This document shows positions 7,186-15,505 of a stretch of 46,369 nucleotides of DNA, piece by piece (position 1 is the stretch's first letter; every line of letters begins with the position of its first letter). Below the pieces are notes generated by a model, which ran no database searches, was not told the origin of the DNA, and saw nothing but the letters and a program-made list of their open reading frames with translations. The stretch comes from F23-B02 sp963625685 (GTDB lineage: Bacteria; Bacillota; Clostridia; Oscillospirales; Oscillospiraceae), in assembly GCA_963625685.1 (NCBI GenBank), contig CAVFTR010000014.1, positions 1 to 46,369 of the forward strand, written 5' to 3'. Made by a program: the position numbers and the translations under genes.

Positions 7186-8802
7186 TCAAAAGCCTCCGTC
7201 GGGAGAGCCGCCGCGGCTCTCCATTATCCTGTTGAGGGCGACGGCTATATACAGGGGCAGCACATCCGGCATGTCCGATACGGAAAAGCCGTAGACGTCC
7301 CGAATGGCTCTGAGGCGGTATTTTACGGTGTTTATATGGCAGCACAGCGCCTGCGCGGTCCGTGCAAGGCTCGAGCTCTCGTCCAGAAGATACGCCGTCA
7401 GGGTGGACAGGAGCTCCGGCTTCTCTCTGATTTTGTTTAGCAGAGACAAATAGTAATCCAGCGCGCTCCCGCTCTCCGCCGCCTGCGCGCAGGCCTTGGC
7501 GACGGCTATGTGCGAATATCCGTAGCGCTCCGCCCCCGGATATATGACCTGCGCAAGCCCGATATGCCGCAGCGCGTCGAAGTAGGCCCTGTGGACGTCC
7601 TCCGTCGTTCTCAGGCAGCCGCAGCTGACGATGCAGTAATCGCCGCTTTTCACGTCCGGACAGGCCAGAAACTCCCGCGCTATCTCCTCGCGCTCGGACA
7701 TTGAAGCGGGGGCGCCCGAGAAGATCACGAGGTTTCCCTCGTGCCGCCCCGCCAGCACCGGAGACGAGTACGGGGACAGGAACTCCGCACACCTGCTCAG
7801 AAAGGCCATGTCCCGGGAGTCGCTCCTGTTTTTCGGCAGAAACAGCCACATGTGGTTGAGCGACTCGACGTCAATGTGGAACGTGGCCGACAGCCTTTTC
7901 ATTTTCAGCGGGTCGTTATCCACTATCGCCTTTACGAGCTCCGAGGCGACGTGCTTTCCGAGATTCCGGTTGTATATGTGGCTGTAGAGCTGTATGAGGT
8001 CGCTCGCCTGAAAGAGCACGTCGCGGGACAGCAGCTCGTCGTGATTGAGTATGTACAGCTTGAAGCTGTCCTCGCCGGCAAACAGCGGCGGGCAGTATTG
8101 CAGATACGCCCGCGTTTTGCTGATATCCACGGTCAGGCAGCTGCCCGTTCCCAGCTGCGCGAGCCATTTCTCGGCCGTCTCCTCGAGCATGGGCGCAATG
8201 GTCTGCGGCCACGCGGCGATATGCGTTATGGAGTTGGTGTGGGACGCGAGTATGATCGAGGCCTGAAGGTGGTTGCTGAGCATACGCAGCAGCGAGGCGA
8301 TGGACTGCTGCCGCTTTTCCAGCTTGGAAAAGCGGCTCATCAGAGCGCTGACGAACTCCGTTCCGCTCTGCTTGTCCTTGAAAAGCGCGTAGGAGATATC
8401 TCCGATAACGTCGCTGTATTTGTGCATCAGGACATTCTCCTGCGGCATTTTTATCAGCGCGAAGCCGAGCTCGTTGCAGCAGTCCACAAGAGCCGGGGCG
8501 ATCGAGGGCATGATCAGCCCGACGTAAAACAGCACCATGCCGCTCGCCCCCTTCGCGTGGTAGCGGCGAACGTTCTCGCACTGCGCGGGCACATCCTCCC
8601 TGATGCTCGCAAACGATGAGATTATAAGCTCGTTTCCCTCAAACTGAGTGTTGGAAAACAGATCGTCCAGCAGCGGCGTGATCTCGCCGTATTCCAGGAC
8701 CGTCACCGATTCCACGGGATTGGAAAGGCCGTCCGCGCCCGCGACGACCGCCGCGCCGTAGAGTGAGGGGAGCTTAAGGATATCAGAAACGGTAACACTC
8801 AT
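7186..8802 (-). CDS. PucR-family transcriptional regulator (module A)
   Basis: A 538-aa regulator of the PucR/CdaR type. The N-terminal PucR purine-catabolism sensor-like domain (MSVTVSDILKLPSLYGAAVVAG through about residue 125) is followed by a long middle region with a degenerate GGDEF-like (CdaR) part. It ends in the HTH_30 domain at about 475-525, with TAQALCCHINTVKYRLRAIR as recognition segment. Such proteins usually activate neighbouring catabolic genes in response to the substrate. Start ATG with AAAGGAG at 7 nt. Its promoter is the 46-bp block at 8823-8868, which is identical to that of the second pucR gene. The gene is followed by a strong terminator. Paralogue: 13545-15155. Confidence 0.9.
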   Translation of the reverse strand: MSVTVSDILKLPSLYGAAVVAGADGLSNPVESVTVLEYGEITPLLDDLFSNTQFEGNELIISSFASIREDVPAQCENVRRYHAKGASGMVLFYVGLIMPSIAPALVDCCNELGFALIKMPQENVLMHKYSDVIGDISYALFKDKQSGTEFVSALMSRFSKLEKRQQSIASLLRMLSNHLQASIILASHTNSITHIAAWPQTIAPMLEETAEKWLAQLGTGSCLTVDISKTRAYLQYCPPLFAGEDSFKLYILNHDELLSRDVLFQASDLIQLYSHIYNRNLGKHVASELVKAIVDNDPLKMKRLSATFHIDVESLNHMWLFLPKNRSDSRDMAFLSRCAEFLSPYSSPVLAGRHEGNLVIFSGAPASMSEREEIAREFLACPDVKSGDYCIVSCGCLRTTEDVHRAYFDALRHIGLAQVIYPGAERYGYSHIAVAKACAQAAESGSALDYYLSLLNKIREKPELLSTLTAYLLDESSSLARTAQALCCHINTVKYRLRAIRDVYGFSVSDMPDVLPLYIAVALNRIMESRGGSPDGGF

Positions 8803-8822
8803 GGCATATCTCCTTTTTGCCG

Positions 8823-8868
8823 ATTATATATTAGCCTCAGACCGTCTGGCAAGAAAAATAATACGCCG
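8823..8868 (-). promoter_or_regulatory. pucR promoter with palindromic operator (copy 1 of identical 46-bp block)
   Basis: On the minus strand TTGCCA (8847-8852) and TATAAT (8823-8828) are spaced by 18 bp. An odd palindrome, CAGAC-C-GTCTG (8838-8848), lies in the spacer and touches the -35. The same 46 bases occur at 15177-15222 before the second pucR gene. Autoregulation or cross-regulation by the PucR proteins is inferred. Confidence 0.8.
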
Positions 8869-8900
8869 CAGGAGATATATTTTTCGCCCGGTGAGCGGCG

Positions 8901-8948
8901 GCGGAAAACGGCCGGCCCGCAGGACAGTGCGGGTCGGCCGTTTTCCGC
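8901..8948 (-). terminator. Long hairpin terminating module B
   Basis: A 21-bp stem with one G-U pair (left arm 8901-8921, right arm 8928-8948) and a 6-nt loop follows the second dipeptidase gene. The U-run is poor, but the stem is strong and the site separates module B from the pucR promoter of module A. Confidence 0.65.
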
Positions 8949-8981
8949 TGTGGGGGATGATATGAAGGAGAGATACGTTTA

Positions 8982-10436
8982 TTACTGCCTGGCGATTCGC
9001 TCCAGGAGCTCTACGAGCAGCTCGGTCGTTATCCTGACGTCCTCTATCCGGCAGGTCTCGCCCGGCGTATGCACATCTACCAGCGTCGGCCCGATAGAGA
9101 TCATATCCAGATGCGGGTTCTTATCGGCGAAGGCTCCGCACTCCACTCCGGCGTGCACGGGCTCTACGATCATGTCGCTGCCGGTGAGGTCCCTGTAGGC
9201 CTCGCAGGCGAGCCTTGTCAGCCTGCTGTTGGGATCGACCGCCCAGCCGGGGATATGCCCCTCGCTTTCAAAGTCGAAGCCGAAGCTGCCGGCCAGCGCC
9301 TGACATATGGCGCCGAGCTGCGTCGCCTGATAGGAAACGCTGCTTCGTGCAAACACGGTAAAGCGCAGCGCGTCGTCGTCAACGGAGGCAACGCCGAGGT
9401 TTGCCGAGCTCTCCACCAGCCCGTCGACGAAGGGGCTCATGGTGTGGACGTTGTTGGGAACGGCGGTCATGAGCTCGGCCATGCCGAAGCCCGCCTCGCG
9501 GCTGAGCACGCGCGTCGGCGCGGGGCTGCTCATATCGGCGCTGAACACGCCCTCGGGCTCTATGTTCCCGAAAGCGTCCAGAAACTCCGTGCGGAAGCGC
9601 CCGAGGATGTCTGCGGCCTTCGCCTCGTCGCCCGCGGGAACGGCTATCACGGCCGAGCCGAAGGCGGGGATGGCGTTCTTCGCCTGACCGCCGCCGAGGG
9701 ATGCGAGGCGGTAATCCACGCCGCCCTGACGCAGCATGGTCAGCAGCGTGGCGATGCTCACGAGCGCGTTTGCGTGGCCCTTGTTGATGCCGATGCCCGA
9801 GTGGCCGCCCAGCAGTCCGCTGAAGGAGACGGTGAGGGTCTTGCTGCCCGCGGGAGGGGCCTCCCACTCGGCCCTTCGGCTGAAGTTGAAGAAGTCGCCG
9901 CCCGCGCAGGAGTTGCAGAGCGAGCCTATCGTCTCCCAGTCCAGATTGATAAGATAGTCCCCGTCCAGATGTCTCGGATCGAGAGCTACGGAGTCCATGC
10001 CGTCCTCCTCGTTGGTGGTGAAAATGGCGCGTATCGGACCGTGGCGCAGGCTGTTATCCTGCAGAAGATACAGGCACATGGCGATGCCTATGCCGTCGTC
10101 GGCGCCCAGACTGGTGCCCTCGGCGCTGAGCGTGACGCCGTCGTTTATGACCCTGATCGGGTCGTTTACGGGGTCGTAGTCCACGCCCTCCTCGCTCACG
10201 CAGACCATGTCCATGTGAGCCTGGAATATCACGCGCGGCACGCTCTCGCAGCCCGGGGAGGCCGGCTTGTCGATTATTATCTCGCCCAGCTCGTCCTTCT
10301 CCACGGAAAGGCCGCGGCGACGGGCCCACTGAAACAGGTACTCGCTTACCCTCTCCTCGTGATGAGAGGGGCGCGGCACCTTTGCCAGCTCGGTAAACTC
10401 GTACAGTACGATGTCCAATGCTTTGCTTTTACTCAT
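8982..10436 (-). CDS. pepD: M20C (PepD-type) dipeptidase (module B)
   Basis: A 484-aa family M20C metallopeptidase, paralogous to the one at 2353-3789. Metal and catalytic residues are visible: H74 and D76 in FQAHMDMV, the aspartate of GADDGIG at about 113, E143/E144 in TTNEEDGM, D166 in INLDWE, and the C-terminal PVHAGVECGAF. It begins 11 bp after the permease stop and is the last gene of module B. A long hairpin follows. As in module A, the tight link with an NCS1 permease and a DUF917 enzyme suggests a dedicated amide or dipeptide hydrolysis step. Two diverged copies in one window point to different but related substrates. Confident of family, not of substrate. Confidence 0.9.
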   Translation of the reverse strand: MSKSKALDIVLYEFTELAKVPRPSHHEERVSEYLFQWARRRGLSVEKDELGEIIIDKPASPGCESVPRVIFQAHMDMVCVSEEGVDYDPVNDPIRVINDGVTLSAEGTSLGADDGIGIAMCLYLLQDNSLRHGPIRAIFTTNEEDGMDSVALDPRHLDGDYLINLDWETIGSLCNSCAGGDFFNFSRRAEWEAPPAGSKTLTVSFSGLLGGHSGIGINKGHANALVSIATLLTMLRQGGVDYRLASLGGGQAKNAIPAFGSAVIAVPAGDEAKAADILGRFRTEFLDAFGNIEPEGVFSADMSSPAPTRVLSREAGFGMAELMTAVPNNVHTMSPFVDGLVESSANLGVASVDDDALRFTVFARSSVSYQATQLGAICQALAGSFGFDFESEGHIPGWAVDPNSRLTRLACEAYRDLTGSDMIVEPVHAGVECGAFADKNPHLDMISIGPTLVDVHTPGETCRIEDVRITTELLVELLERIARQ

Positions 10437-10447
10437 GAAAACACTCC

Positions 10448-11794
10448 TTATTGTGCGATAGAGCAGGCTTCCTCGATGCTCATGCTGCCGGAGCCTGCCA
10501 GGCCGGTATTCTTAAGCAGAGAATAAAGTATCCAGTATGCCGCAAAGGAGAGGACAACGCCGTCCAGCGCGGAGGAGAATACGGTCACTGCTCCCAGCGT
10601 CTCCAGCAGGGCAAAGCCGCCGCCGATCATCCACGCGAGGATGCCTATCCAGTTGATGCCGCGTACCGGAGCCCAGTTTTCCTTTTTGCCCTTGCAGATA
10701 ACAAAGTAGTCGCAGATGACGACGCCCATGATGGGCGGAACGACGGCGCCGAGGATGCTGATATAGGTGCTGAGGAAATCGGCAAGGCCGGCGACCGCGA
10801 GGACTATGCCCAGCGCGCCGCAGAGCATGGTGACGAAGGGACGCTTGCTGTCCTTGACGGAGAACATCTTGCAGGCCGCGAGGCCCGACATATATGCGTT
10901 GCCGGTGTTGGTCGTCCACGTTGCGAGGATGAGCACCAGCATGGCGACGATGGGCAGTCCCAGCCCCGCGAACATGGCTGTTACGTCGAAGTTGCCCGTG
11001 CCGACGGCCATGATCGCGCCGACCATTATCATCAGCAGCGCCGCGGGCATGACGCCTATGACCGTGGCCTTTACCACGTCGCCGCGGGTCCTGCAGTAGC
11101 GGGTATAGTCGGAGTTGCAGGTAGCGCCGAGCGCGAACAGGCCGATAACGGTGGAGATCGCTACGGGCATGGTCATAAGATTCTCCGTCACGGCGCTGTT
11201 TATCGTGCCCCAGCCGGCGGTATCGATAGCGTAAATGCCGCCGTAGGCGCAGAGTATGACCAGCAGCGGAACGGCGATGTAGTTGAGCACCGCCATCCAC
11301 TTCACGCCGTAGACGGCGGTGATGAACATTACGACGCCCCAGATGACGCAGCTGAGCCAGAATGGAAATTCAACGCTGAACTGCAGCAGCAGCGTGTTGA
11401 AGGCCAGCGCGCAGGTGGCGGTCTGTACGCCGAACCAGCCGACCTCGCATATGAAAATGACGAGCGCCATCGTGAAATTCGCTCCCGTCATGCCGAATGC
11501 ACGGGTGGAGCACATTGTTGCGTTAAGGCCGGTGTCGGAGCCGACGATGCCGCCGAGCACCATCATCAGGCAGCAAACGGCAAAGCCGATCAGTGTGGCC
11601 CAGAATATTGAGCTCATGGTCAGGGCGCCTCCGAATATGCCGCCGACCATCAGCATGGGGATGCATATCATCGTGCCGACCCATATGAAGGCGATGCTCC
11701 ACCAGCTCCGCTTTTCATTGGGCTGTATCTGCGAAAGGCCCTTATCCTGAAGCTTGGTCTCCTCCGCAGCGGTATTTTCTCTCTTTTCTTCCAT
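10448..11794 (-). CDS. NCS1-family nucleobase/hydantoin-type permease (module B)
   Basis: A 448-aa, roughly 12-TM transporter of the NCS1 family, paralogous to 4524-5852. Shared marks are KRSWWSIAFIWVGTMICIPM at the N-terminal end of TM1, CNSDYTRYCRTRGD, LATWTTNTGNAYMSG and MGVVICDYFVICKGK. About 30 charged, hydrophilic residues precede TM1. The start at 11794 (ATG, AAAGGAG upstream) is chosen over the open extension to 11851, which has no ribosome site. It lies 118 bp after the DUF917 gene and 11 bp before the dipeptidase gene, so it should be cotranscribed with both. Substrate unknown; hydantoins, allantoin and nucleobases are the known range of the family. Confidence 0.9.
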   Translation of the reverse strand: MEEKRENTAAEETKLQDKGLSQIQPNEKRSWWSIAFIWVGTMICIPMLMVGGIFGGALTMSSIFWATLIGFAVCCLMMVLGGIVGSDTGLNATMCSTRAFGMTGANFTMALVIFICEVGWFGVQTATCALAFNTLLLQFSVEFPFWLSCVIWGVVMFITAVYGVKWMAVLNYIAVPLLVILCAYGGIYAIDTAGWGTINSAVTENLMTMPVAISTVIGLFALGATCNSDYTRYCRTRGDVVKATVIGVMPAALLMIMVGAIMAVGTGNFDVTAMFAGLGLPIVAMLVLILATWTTNTGNAYMSGLAACKMFSVKDSKRPFVTMLCGALGIVLAVAGLADFLSTYISILGAVVPPIMGVVICDYFVICKGKKENWAPVRGINWIGILAWMIGGGFALLETLGAVTVFSSALDGVVLSFAAYWILYSLLKNTGLAGSGSMSIEEACSIAQ

Positions 11795-11912
11795 GGTGGG
11801 TTTCTCCTTTCTTGTTTTTTTCAAAGGCGCACGGTCAGGGACGAGACGCATCCCGCCCCCGGCCCGTGCTTTTTAGGGAGATGTTCCGTTATGCTGCAAT
11901 ATCAGTTAAGGC

Positions 11913-13031
11913 TTACTTGAAGCGCACTATCTTGCCGGTATATTCGACGTTCCTGAAATAGGGCTCCCAGATCCTGTTGATGGCCTCCTCGCCCTGTACC
12001 CACCAGCGCTCGTCGACCCTGGCGATGCCGATATCGACATACTGGCCCTCGACGGTGTCCGCGTTCGTGAGCGGCAGGTGCTTTTCCTTGTCATAGAAGG
12101 AAATGATGTCGGGCACTGTCATGAGGACCTCGTCGTTTTTGAAGATGGCGAGGTTTTCGTTCTGGAACAGCACCTTGTACTCGTTTCCGTCCTCGCCCGC
12201 GACGACCGCAACGCCGTAGTCGAAGCCGCCCTTGGTCCTTGTCTCGACCTTGGTGATCCTTCCGGTGCAGATGCCGCGGCTGGGCAGACCGCCCTTGTCG
12301 TGCAGGTAATCGTAGACATTGCTCTTCGTGCAGCCGCAGCTCTTGTACTCGCCGAGACATTCGCCGACGGACATGGCATAGGTGACGGTGTTGTTGCCGA
12401 TGGCCTCCATGATCTGCTTTTTGGTGACCATCCAGCCGGAGAGGCCCGCGATCATACCGAAGGCCATGCAGATGTGACGGCCGATGTTCTCCGCCTCGGT
12501 GGCGTCTCTTGCGTCGGCAAGGACGATCTCGAGGCGGTTGTTCTTGTGGTCTGCCATGGTCAGCGGCGAGGTGTCAAGGCCGTTGACGTGCAGAAGCAGC
12601 GTGTCGAGAGCGGGCACCGCGCGCGCGGCGCCGTCCGCGTCGATGAAGGGGAAGCCCTTCATCAGGGATATGAGCATCGGCACGAAGGTGTTGAAGCCGC
12701 CCATTTCGACCGCGCAGCAGTATTTCAGCTCGCGGCCCATTTTTGCGGCCATATCAACGAGCGCCTCAAAGGAATTGACCGCATAGGGGGTGAAATCCTT
12801 GCCGAGCAGCGCTCTGGGAGCGCCCATGCCGGCGGTGATGGCCGCGTATGCGCCGTCGTCCATTTCCTTCGGGTCGAGAAGCTCCAGCTCAACGGCCTTG
12901 CCCGGATTTGTCTCCTTGTACTTGGTGAGAAGATCCACGCCGAGCGACGCGGAGCCGCCGCCGCCCGCGCCCAGCACGGTCGCGCCGTAGATGACATTGA
13001 TAATATCCTGCTCCTTAAGAATTCTGGACAT
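11913..13031 (-). CDS. DUF917 / S-methyl-thiohydantoin desulfurase-like protein (module B)
   Basis: A 372-aa paralogue of the protein at 5918-7027. It keeps the family signature VIYGATVLGAGGGGS, EMGGFNTFVPML and LPLTNADT, but has diverged strongly elsewhere. For example, it has KSCGCTKSNVYDYL where the other has AGCGCSDIMEEL. Conservation of those blocks marks the likely active site. The ATG follows AAGGAGG by 7 nt. It is the first structural gene of module B and is separated from pucR by 513 bp, which carry a repeat element and several hairpins, so it probably has its own regulated promoter. Function on a hydantoin-like ring is inferred from family naming and neighbours only. Confidence 0.85.
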   Translation of the reverse strand: MSRILKEQDIINVIYGATVLGAGGGGSASLGVDLLTKYKETNPGKAVELELLDPKEMDDGAYAAITAGMGAPRALLGKDFTPYAVNSFEALVDMAAKMGRELKYCCAVEMGGFNTFVPMLISLMKGFPFIDADGAARAVPALDTLLLHVNGLDTSPLTMADHKNNRLEIVLADARDATEAENIGRHICMAFGMIAGLSGWMVTKKQIMEAIGNNTVTYAMSVGECLGEYKSCGCTKSNVYDYLHDKGGLPSRGICTGRITKVETRTKGGFDYGVAVVAGEDGNEYKVLFQNENLAIFKNDEVLMTVPDIISFYDKEKHLPLTNADTVEGQYVDIGIARVDERWWVQGEEAINRIWEPYFRNVEYTGKIVRFK

Positions 13032-13131
13032 AGTTTTGCCTCCTTGATAAAAATTTTTTTACGATGCCTGAGTAAATTCTATTCCAAAGGCAGGAAGTCC
13101 GGCAATGTTCCGGGGCCCAAACTTCACACGC

Positions 13132-13192
13132 GCTTTTTTGTGTACGGACACAAAAGCATGCAGCCGCCGGGCACCTTCGGGCGCCGGCGGCT
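13132..13192 (-). terminator. Two adjacent hairpins between pucR and DUF917 (module B)
   Basis: The first hairpin pairs TTTTGTGT (13136-13143) with ACACAAAA (13148-13155). The second pairs AGCCGCCGG (13162-13170) with CCGGCGGCT (13184-13192). Minus-strand transcription reads the GC-rich stem first and then a T-rich stretch. This could end pucR transcripts, but the read-out is not clean. Confidence 0.45.
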
Positions 13193-13225
13193 TTGAGCGG
13201 GGGACCTTTCAGACAAAACAGCAAG

Positions 13226-13499
13226 ATCCCGGCAACACATAAGGTGTTGCCGGGATTACAGTTTGTCAAAAAAGTCCCGCGAGGGACTTTTTTGACTGCA
13301 CTTTTCCGCCGAGCATTTTGAAAGCATTCAAAATGCTTTTACCGAAATCCTTGAAACTTCAAGGATTTCGACGGCGGTTTATCTAACTCGAGGCGGGTCT
13401 TGCCCCCTCGAGCTCCCCCGCTGCGCGGTCATCTTTACGCAGCAGCGGATGTTTTTTGACAGTCTGAAATCCCGGCAACACATAAGGTGTTGCCGGGAT
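13226..13499. repeat. MITE-like 274-bp element with 48-bp terminal inverted repeats
   Basis: Each end carries an identical 31-bp palindrome (13226-13256 and 13469-13499; 13-bp arms beginning ATCCCGG, 5-nt loop). In inverted orientation a further 17 bp match at 14 positions, ending TGTCAAAAAA. Inside are more near-perfect hairpins: 13265-13296 (14-bp arms), 13312-13337 (11-bp arms), 13343-13370 (13-bp arms) and 13387-13412 (7-bp arms). There is no coding capacity. It accounts for most of the 513-bp gap 13032-13544. The architecture is that of a non-autonomous inverted-repeat element. No target-site duplication was clear. Confidence 0.65.
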
Positions 13500-13544
13500 C
13501 ATTTACGCCGTATGGTCGGAAAAGAGCCTGCCGAAGCCGGCAGC

Positions 13545-15155
13545 TCACCCCTTTTCATAGGAATTGAGTATCCTGTATATCGCCGCGGCCTGATAGGCCT
13601 CGAAGGAGTCGGGCAGCGAGTCCAGACTGCTTGAGAGCAGCCGCCGTATCTTGTTTATCCTGTAGCTGACCGTGTTCTTGTGCAGGAAGAGCAGCTCGCC
13701 GGCCCGGCTCATGCTCGATTCCGCGTCGAGAAGGAAAACGCCGAGGGTCTCCGCCAGCTCCTGGCCGTCGGCGGCGCTCATTATGCGGCTGACGGGCCAA
13801 AGCTTTTCGGCGACGGCGGCCTCACCCTGCGCTATACATTCCCTGCATGCGCGGATGAATTTTATATCGCTGCCGGTATGCGTCCTCTTGTGCGGAAACG
13901 CCGTGCAGAGCGCGTCGAAGTTGTCGCTCATGCGCAGATACGCCTCCCTCGTCTGCGCGGTGTTGTCCAGCTGCTCGAAAACGCAGCTTCTGACCTCGAA
14001 GCCCTCCCGCCCGAGCCTTTGGGCAAAATCGTTTCCGAGGCTCTTGCAGTCTGTCTCAAAAAAGAGGTCGTCGGTGAAGGCGACGAGGAAGCTCCCGTAA
14101 TTGTCCACGATGGCGAGCTTGTAGTACTCCAGCAGAAAGCGCCTGAGCATGACCAGCGTGTCCCCTCGCTGACGCGGGCTCAGCTCGCTGCCGTCGCCGC
14201 GCCTTATGCTGAAGCACCACATCGTGTGCACGTCACCTATCCTGATGTCCATTCTTGAGGCGAGCACGCGCATGCGCTCGGGGTTGTCCGTCAGCACGGC
14301 CTGTATCAGATCGTCCGTGCCCTCATAGGTCGAGTCCTTGCTCCAGATGTTCAGCACAAGGGATACGACGTCGGCCGCCTGCGCGCAGAGCGAGGCGTCC
14401 GGCGGCCTGTCCTCCATGATGGCAAAAAGCCGCAGCCTGCGGTGTACCTCCGAGTCTATCGGCCTGTCCGTAATATACACGCGCCGCCCGTCGAGCTCAA
14501 GCTCCGCCGTGCCGGACGTGACGTGGCCGTTTCTGAGCCTCAGAAGCAGCTCGTCGTAATCCCAGCGCATGGAGCGGGGCCACGCGGCCGCGCCGAGGCT
14601 CTCCATATAGCGGTTTGCCAGCAGCAGCGTGCAGCGCATTCTGTCTGACAGGAGCCTGAGCGCGTTCGCTATGCTTATCTGATTCGGCTCAAGATACGCG
14701 ATGCTGTTCATCATGTCGGTCAGCAGGTAGTTATCCTGCTTGCGCTTTGAGTGTATGTGCTCGACGATGTCCGTAATAACGTCGGCATAGCGGAAATCCA
14801 TCCTGTTATGCGGCATGACGAGCAGCGGATAGGATATCTCGTCGGCGACGCGGATGAGCCTGTCGTCTATCTCGGGCAGGAAGATGCCCGCATAGAAAAT
14901 TATAAGGCAGGACGTGCCCATGCTGCACAGATGACGCAGCAGGCGGCACTGTCTTTCAACGTCGTCCTTTATCTGTATGAGCGCGGAGATGATGACCTCG
15001 TTGCCGACGAGGACGTCCTCCGACAGCATCCCGATCTCCGGCCATTCCAGCACGCTCACCGACGACACGGACCTCTCGAGCCCCTTCGCGCCGCCGACCA
15101 GCACCGCCTCGCGCAGCGAGGGCAGCCGGAGACATTCGGAAACAGTGACCTTCAT
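13545..15155 (-). CDS. PucR-family transcriptional regulator (module B)
   Basis: A 536-aa PucR/CdaR-type regulator, paralogous to 7186-8802. It has an N-terminal PucR sensor-like domain (MKVTVSECLRLPSLREAVLV onward), a long middle region, and a C-terminal HTH_30 helix-turn-helix at about 470-515 (SRAGELLFLHKNTVSYRINK). Start ATG with AAAAGGAGG upstream. The promoter block at 15177-15222 is base-for-base the same as that of the other pucR, so the two regulators are probably controlled by the same protein or by each other. The gene is followed by the MITE-like element and then the DUF917 gene. Divergent from it, a secreted-protein gene starts at 15506. Confidence 0.9.
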   Translation of the reverse strand: MKVTVSECLRLPSLREAVLVGGAKGLERSVSSVSVLEWPEIGMLSEDVLVGNEVIISALIQIKDDVERQCRLLRHLCSMGTSCLIIFYAGIFLPEIDDRLIRVADEISYPLLVMPHNRMDFRYADVITDIVEHIHSKRKQDNYLLTDMMNSIAYLEPNQISIANALRLLSDRMRCTLLLANRYMESLGAAAWPRSMRWDYDELLLRLRNGHVTSGTAELELDGRRVYITDRPIDSEVHRRLRLFAIMEDRPPDASLCAQAADVVSLVLNIWSKDSTYEGTDDLIQAVLTDNPERMRVLASRMDIRIGDVHTMWCFSIRRGDGSELSPRQRGDTLVMLRRFLLEYYKLAIVDNYGSFLVAFTDDLFFETDCKSLGNDFAQRLGREGFEVRSCVFEQLDNTAQTREAYLRMSDNFDALCTAFPHKRTHTGSDIKFIRACRECIAQGEAAVAEKLWPVSRIMSAADGQELAETLGVFLLDAESSMSRAGELLFLHKNTVSYRINKIRRLLSSSLDSLPDSFEAYQAAAIYRILNSYEKG

Positions 15156-15176
15156 GGCGCACCTCCTTTTCTATTA

Positions 15177-15222
15177 ATTATATATTAGCCTCAGACCGTC
15201 TGGCAAGAAAAATAATACGCCG
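15177..15222 (-). promoter_or_regulatory. pucR promoter with palindromic operator (copy 2 of identical 46-bp block)
   Basis: TTGCCA (15201-15206, minus) and TATAAT (15177-15182) at 18-bp spacing carry the same spacer palindrome as copy 1. Identity with 8823-8868 stops exactly at the block edges, while the flanks and the downstream genes have diverged. That implies selection on the whole block. Confidence 0.8.
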
Positions 15223-15403
15223 GAGCTGAGCCGGGCTATACAGGGCCGGCAACGATTGAGCTGCAAAAGCTATCCCCTTATGTGCTCTTGAATAAAGCCC
15301 GGCCGGGGCCCGCTCAAGGCGAACGTATTAAAAAAGTTCAGGAAACCGCGGAGCAGGCTGAATGATTGTAATGACAAACGCCCGAAAAGTGTCGAAAGAC
15401 CTG

Positions 15404-15480
15404 TTGCTTAGGTTTTGGCGCTCTGCTACACTATAAGCATAGGGGGAGTATCCGAACTCCGCCTCCCCCTTATGCTTATA
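15404..15480 (+). promoter_or_regulatory. Putative promoter and 5' leader stem-loop of the secreted-protein gene
   Basis: A weak -35 TTGCTT (15404-15409) and -10 TACACT (15427-15432) are 17 bp apart. The expected transcript would begin in a large hairpin (15432-15480; about 17 bp with one bulged T; arms TATAAGCATAGGGGGAG and CTCCCCCTTATGCTTATA). It ends 12 nt before the GGAGGTG ribosome site. It may stabilise the mRNA or act in regulation. In 15223-15403 I see no feature. Confidence 0.45.
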
Positions 15481-15505
15481 CAGCAAATATATACGGAGGT
15501 GTTAT

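Noticed and set aside
689..8802. Complete classical hydantoin-hydrolysing (hyu) operon
   Set aside because: Only the racemase-like and NCS1 parts match. No HyuA/HyuB, dihydropyrimidinase-type hydantoinase or HyuC-type carbamoylase was found, so the name is not given.
13226..13499. CRISPR array or tRNA cluster
   Set aside because: The repeats are palindromes of different sequence and spacing without uniform spacers, and no cas gene or tRNA-like CCA/TPsiC arm is present.
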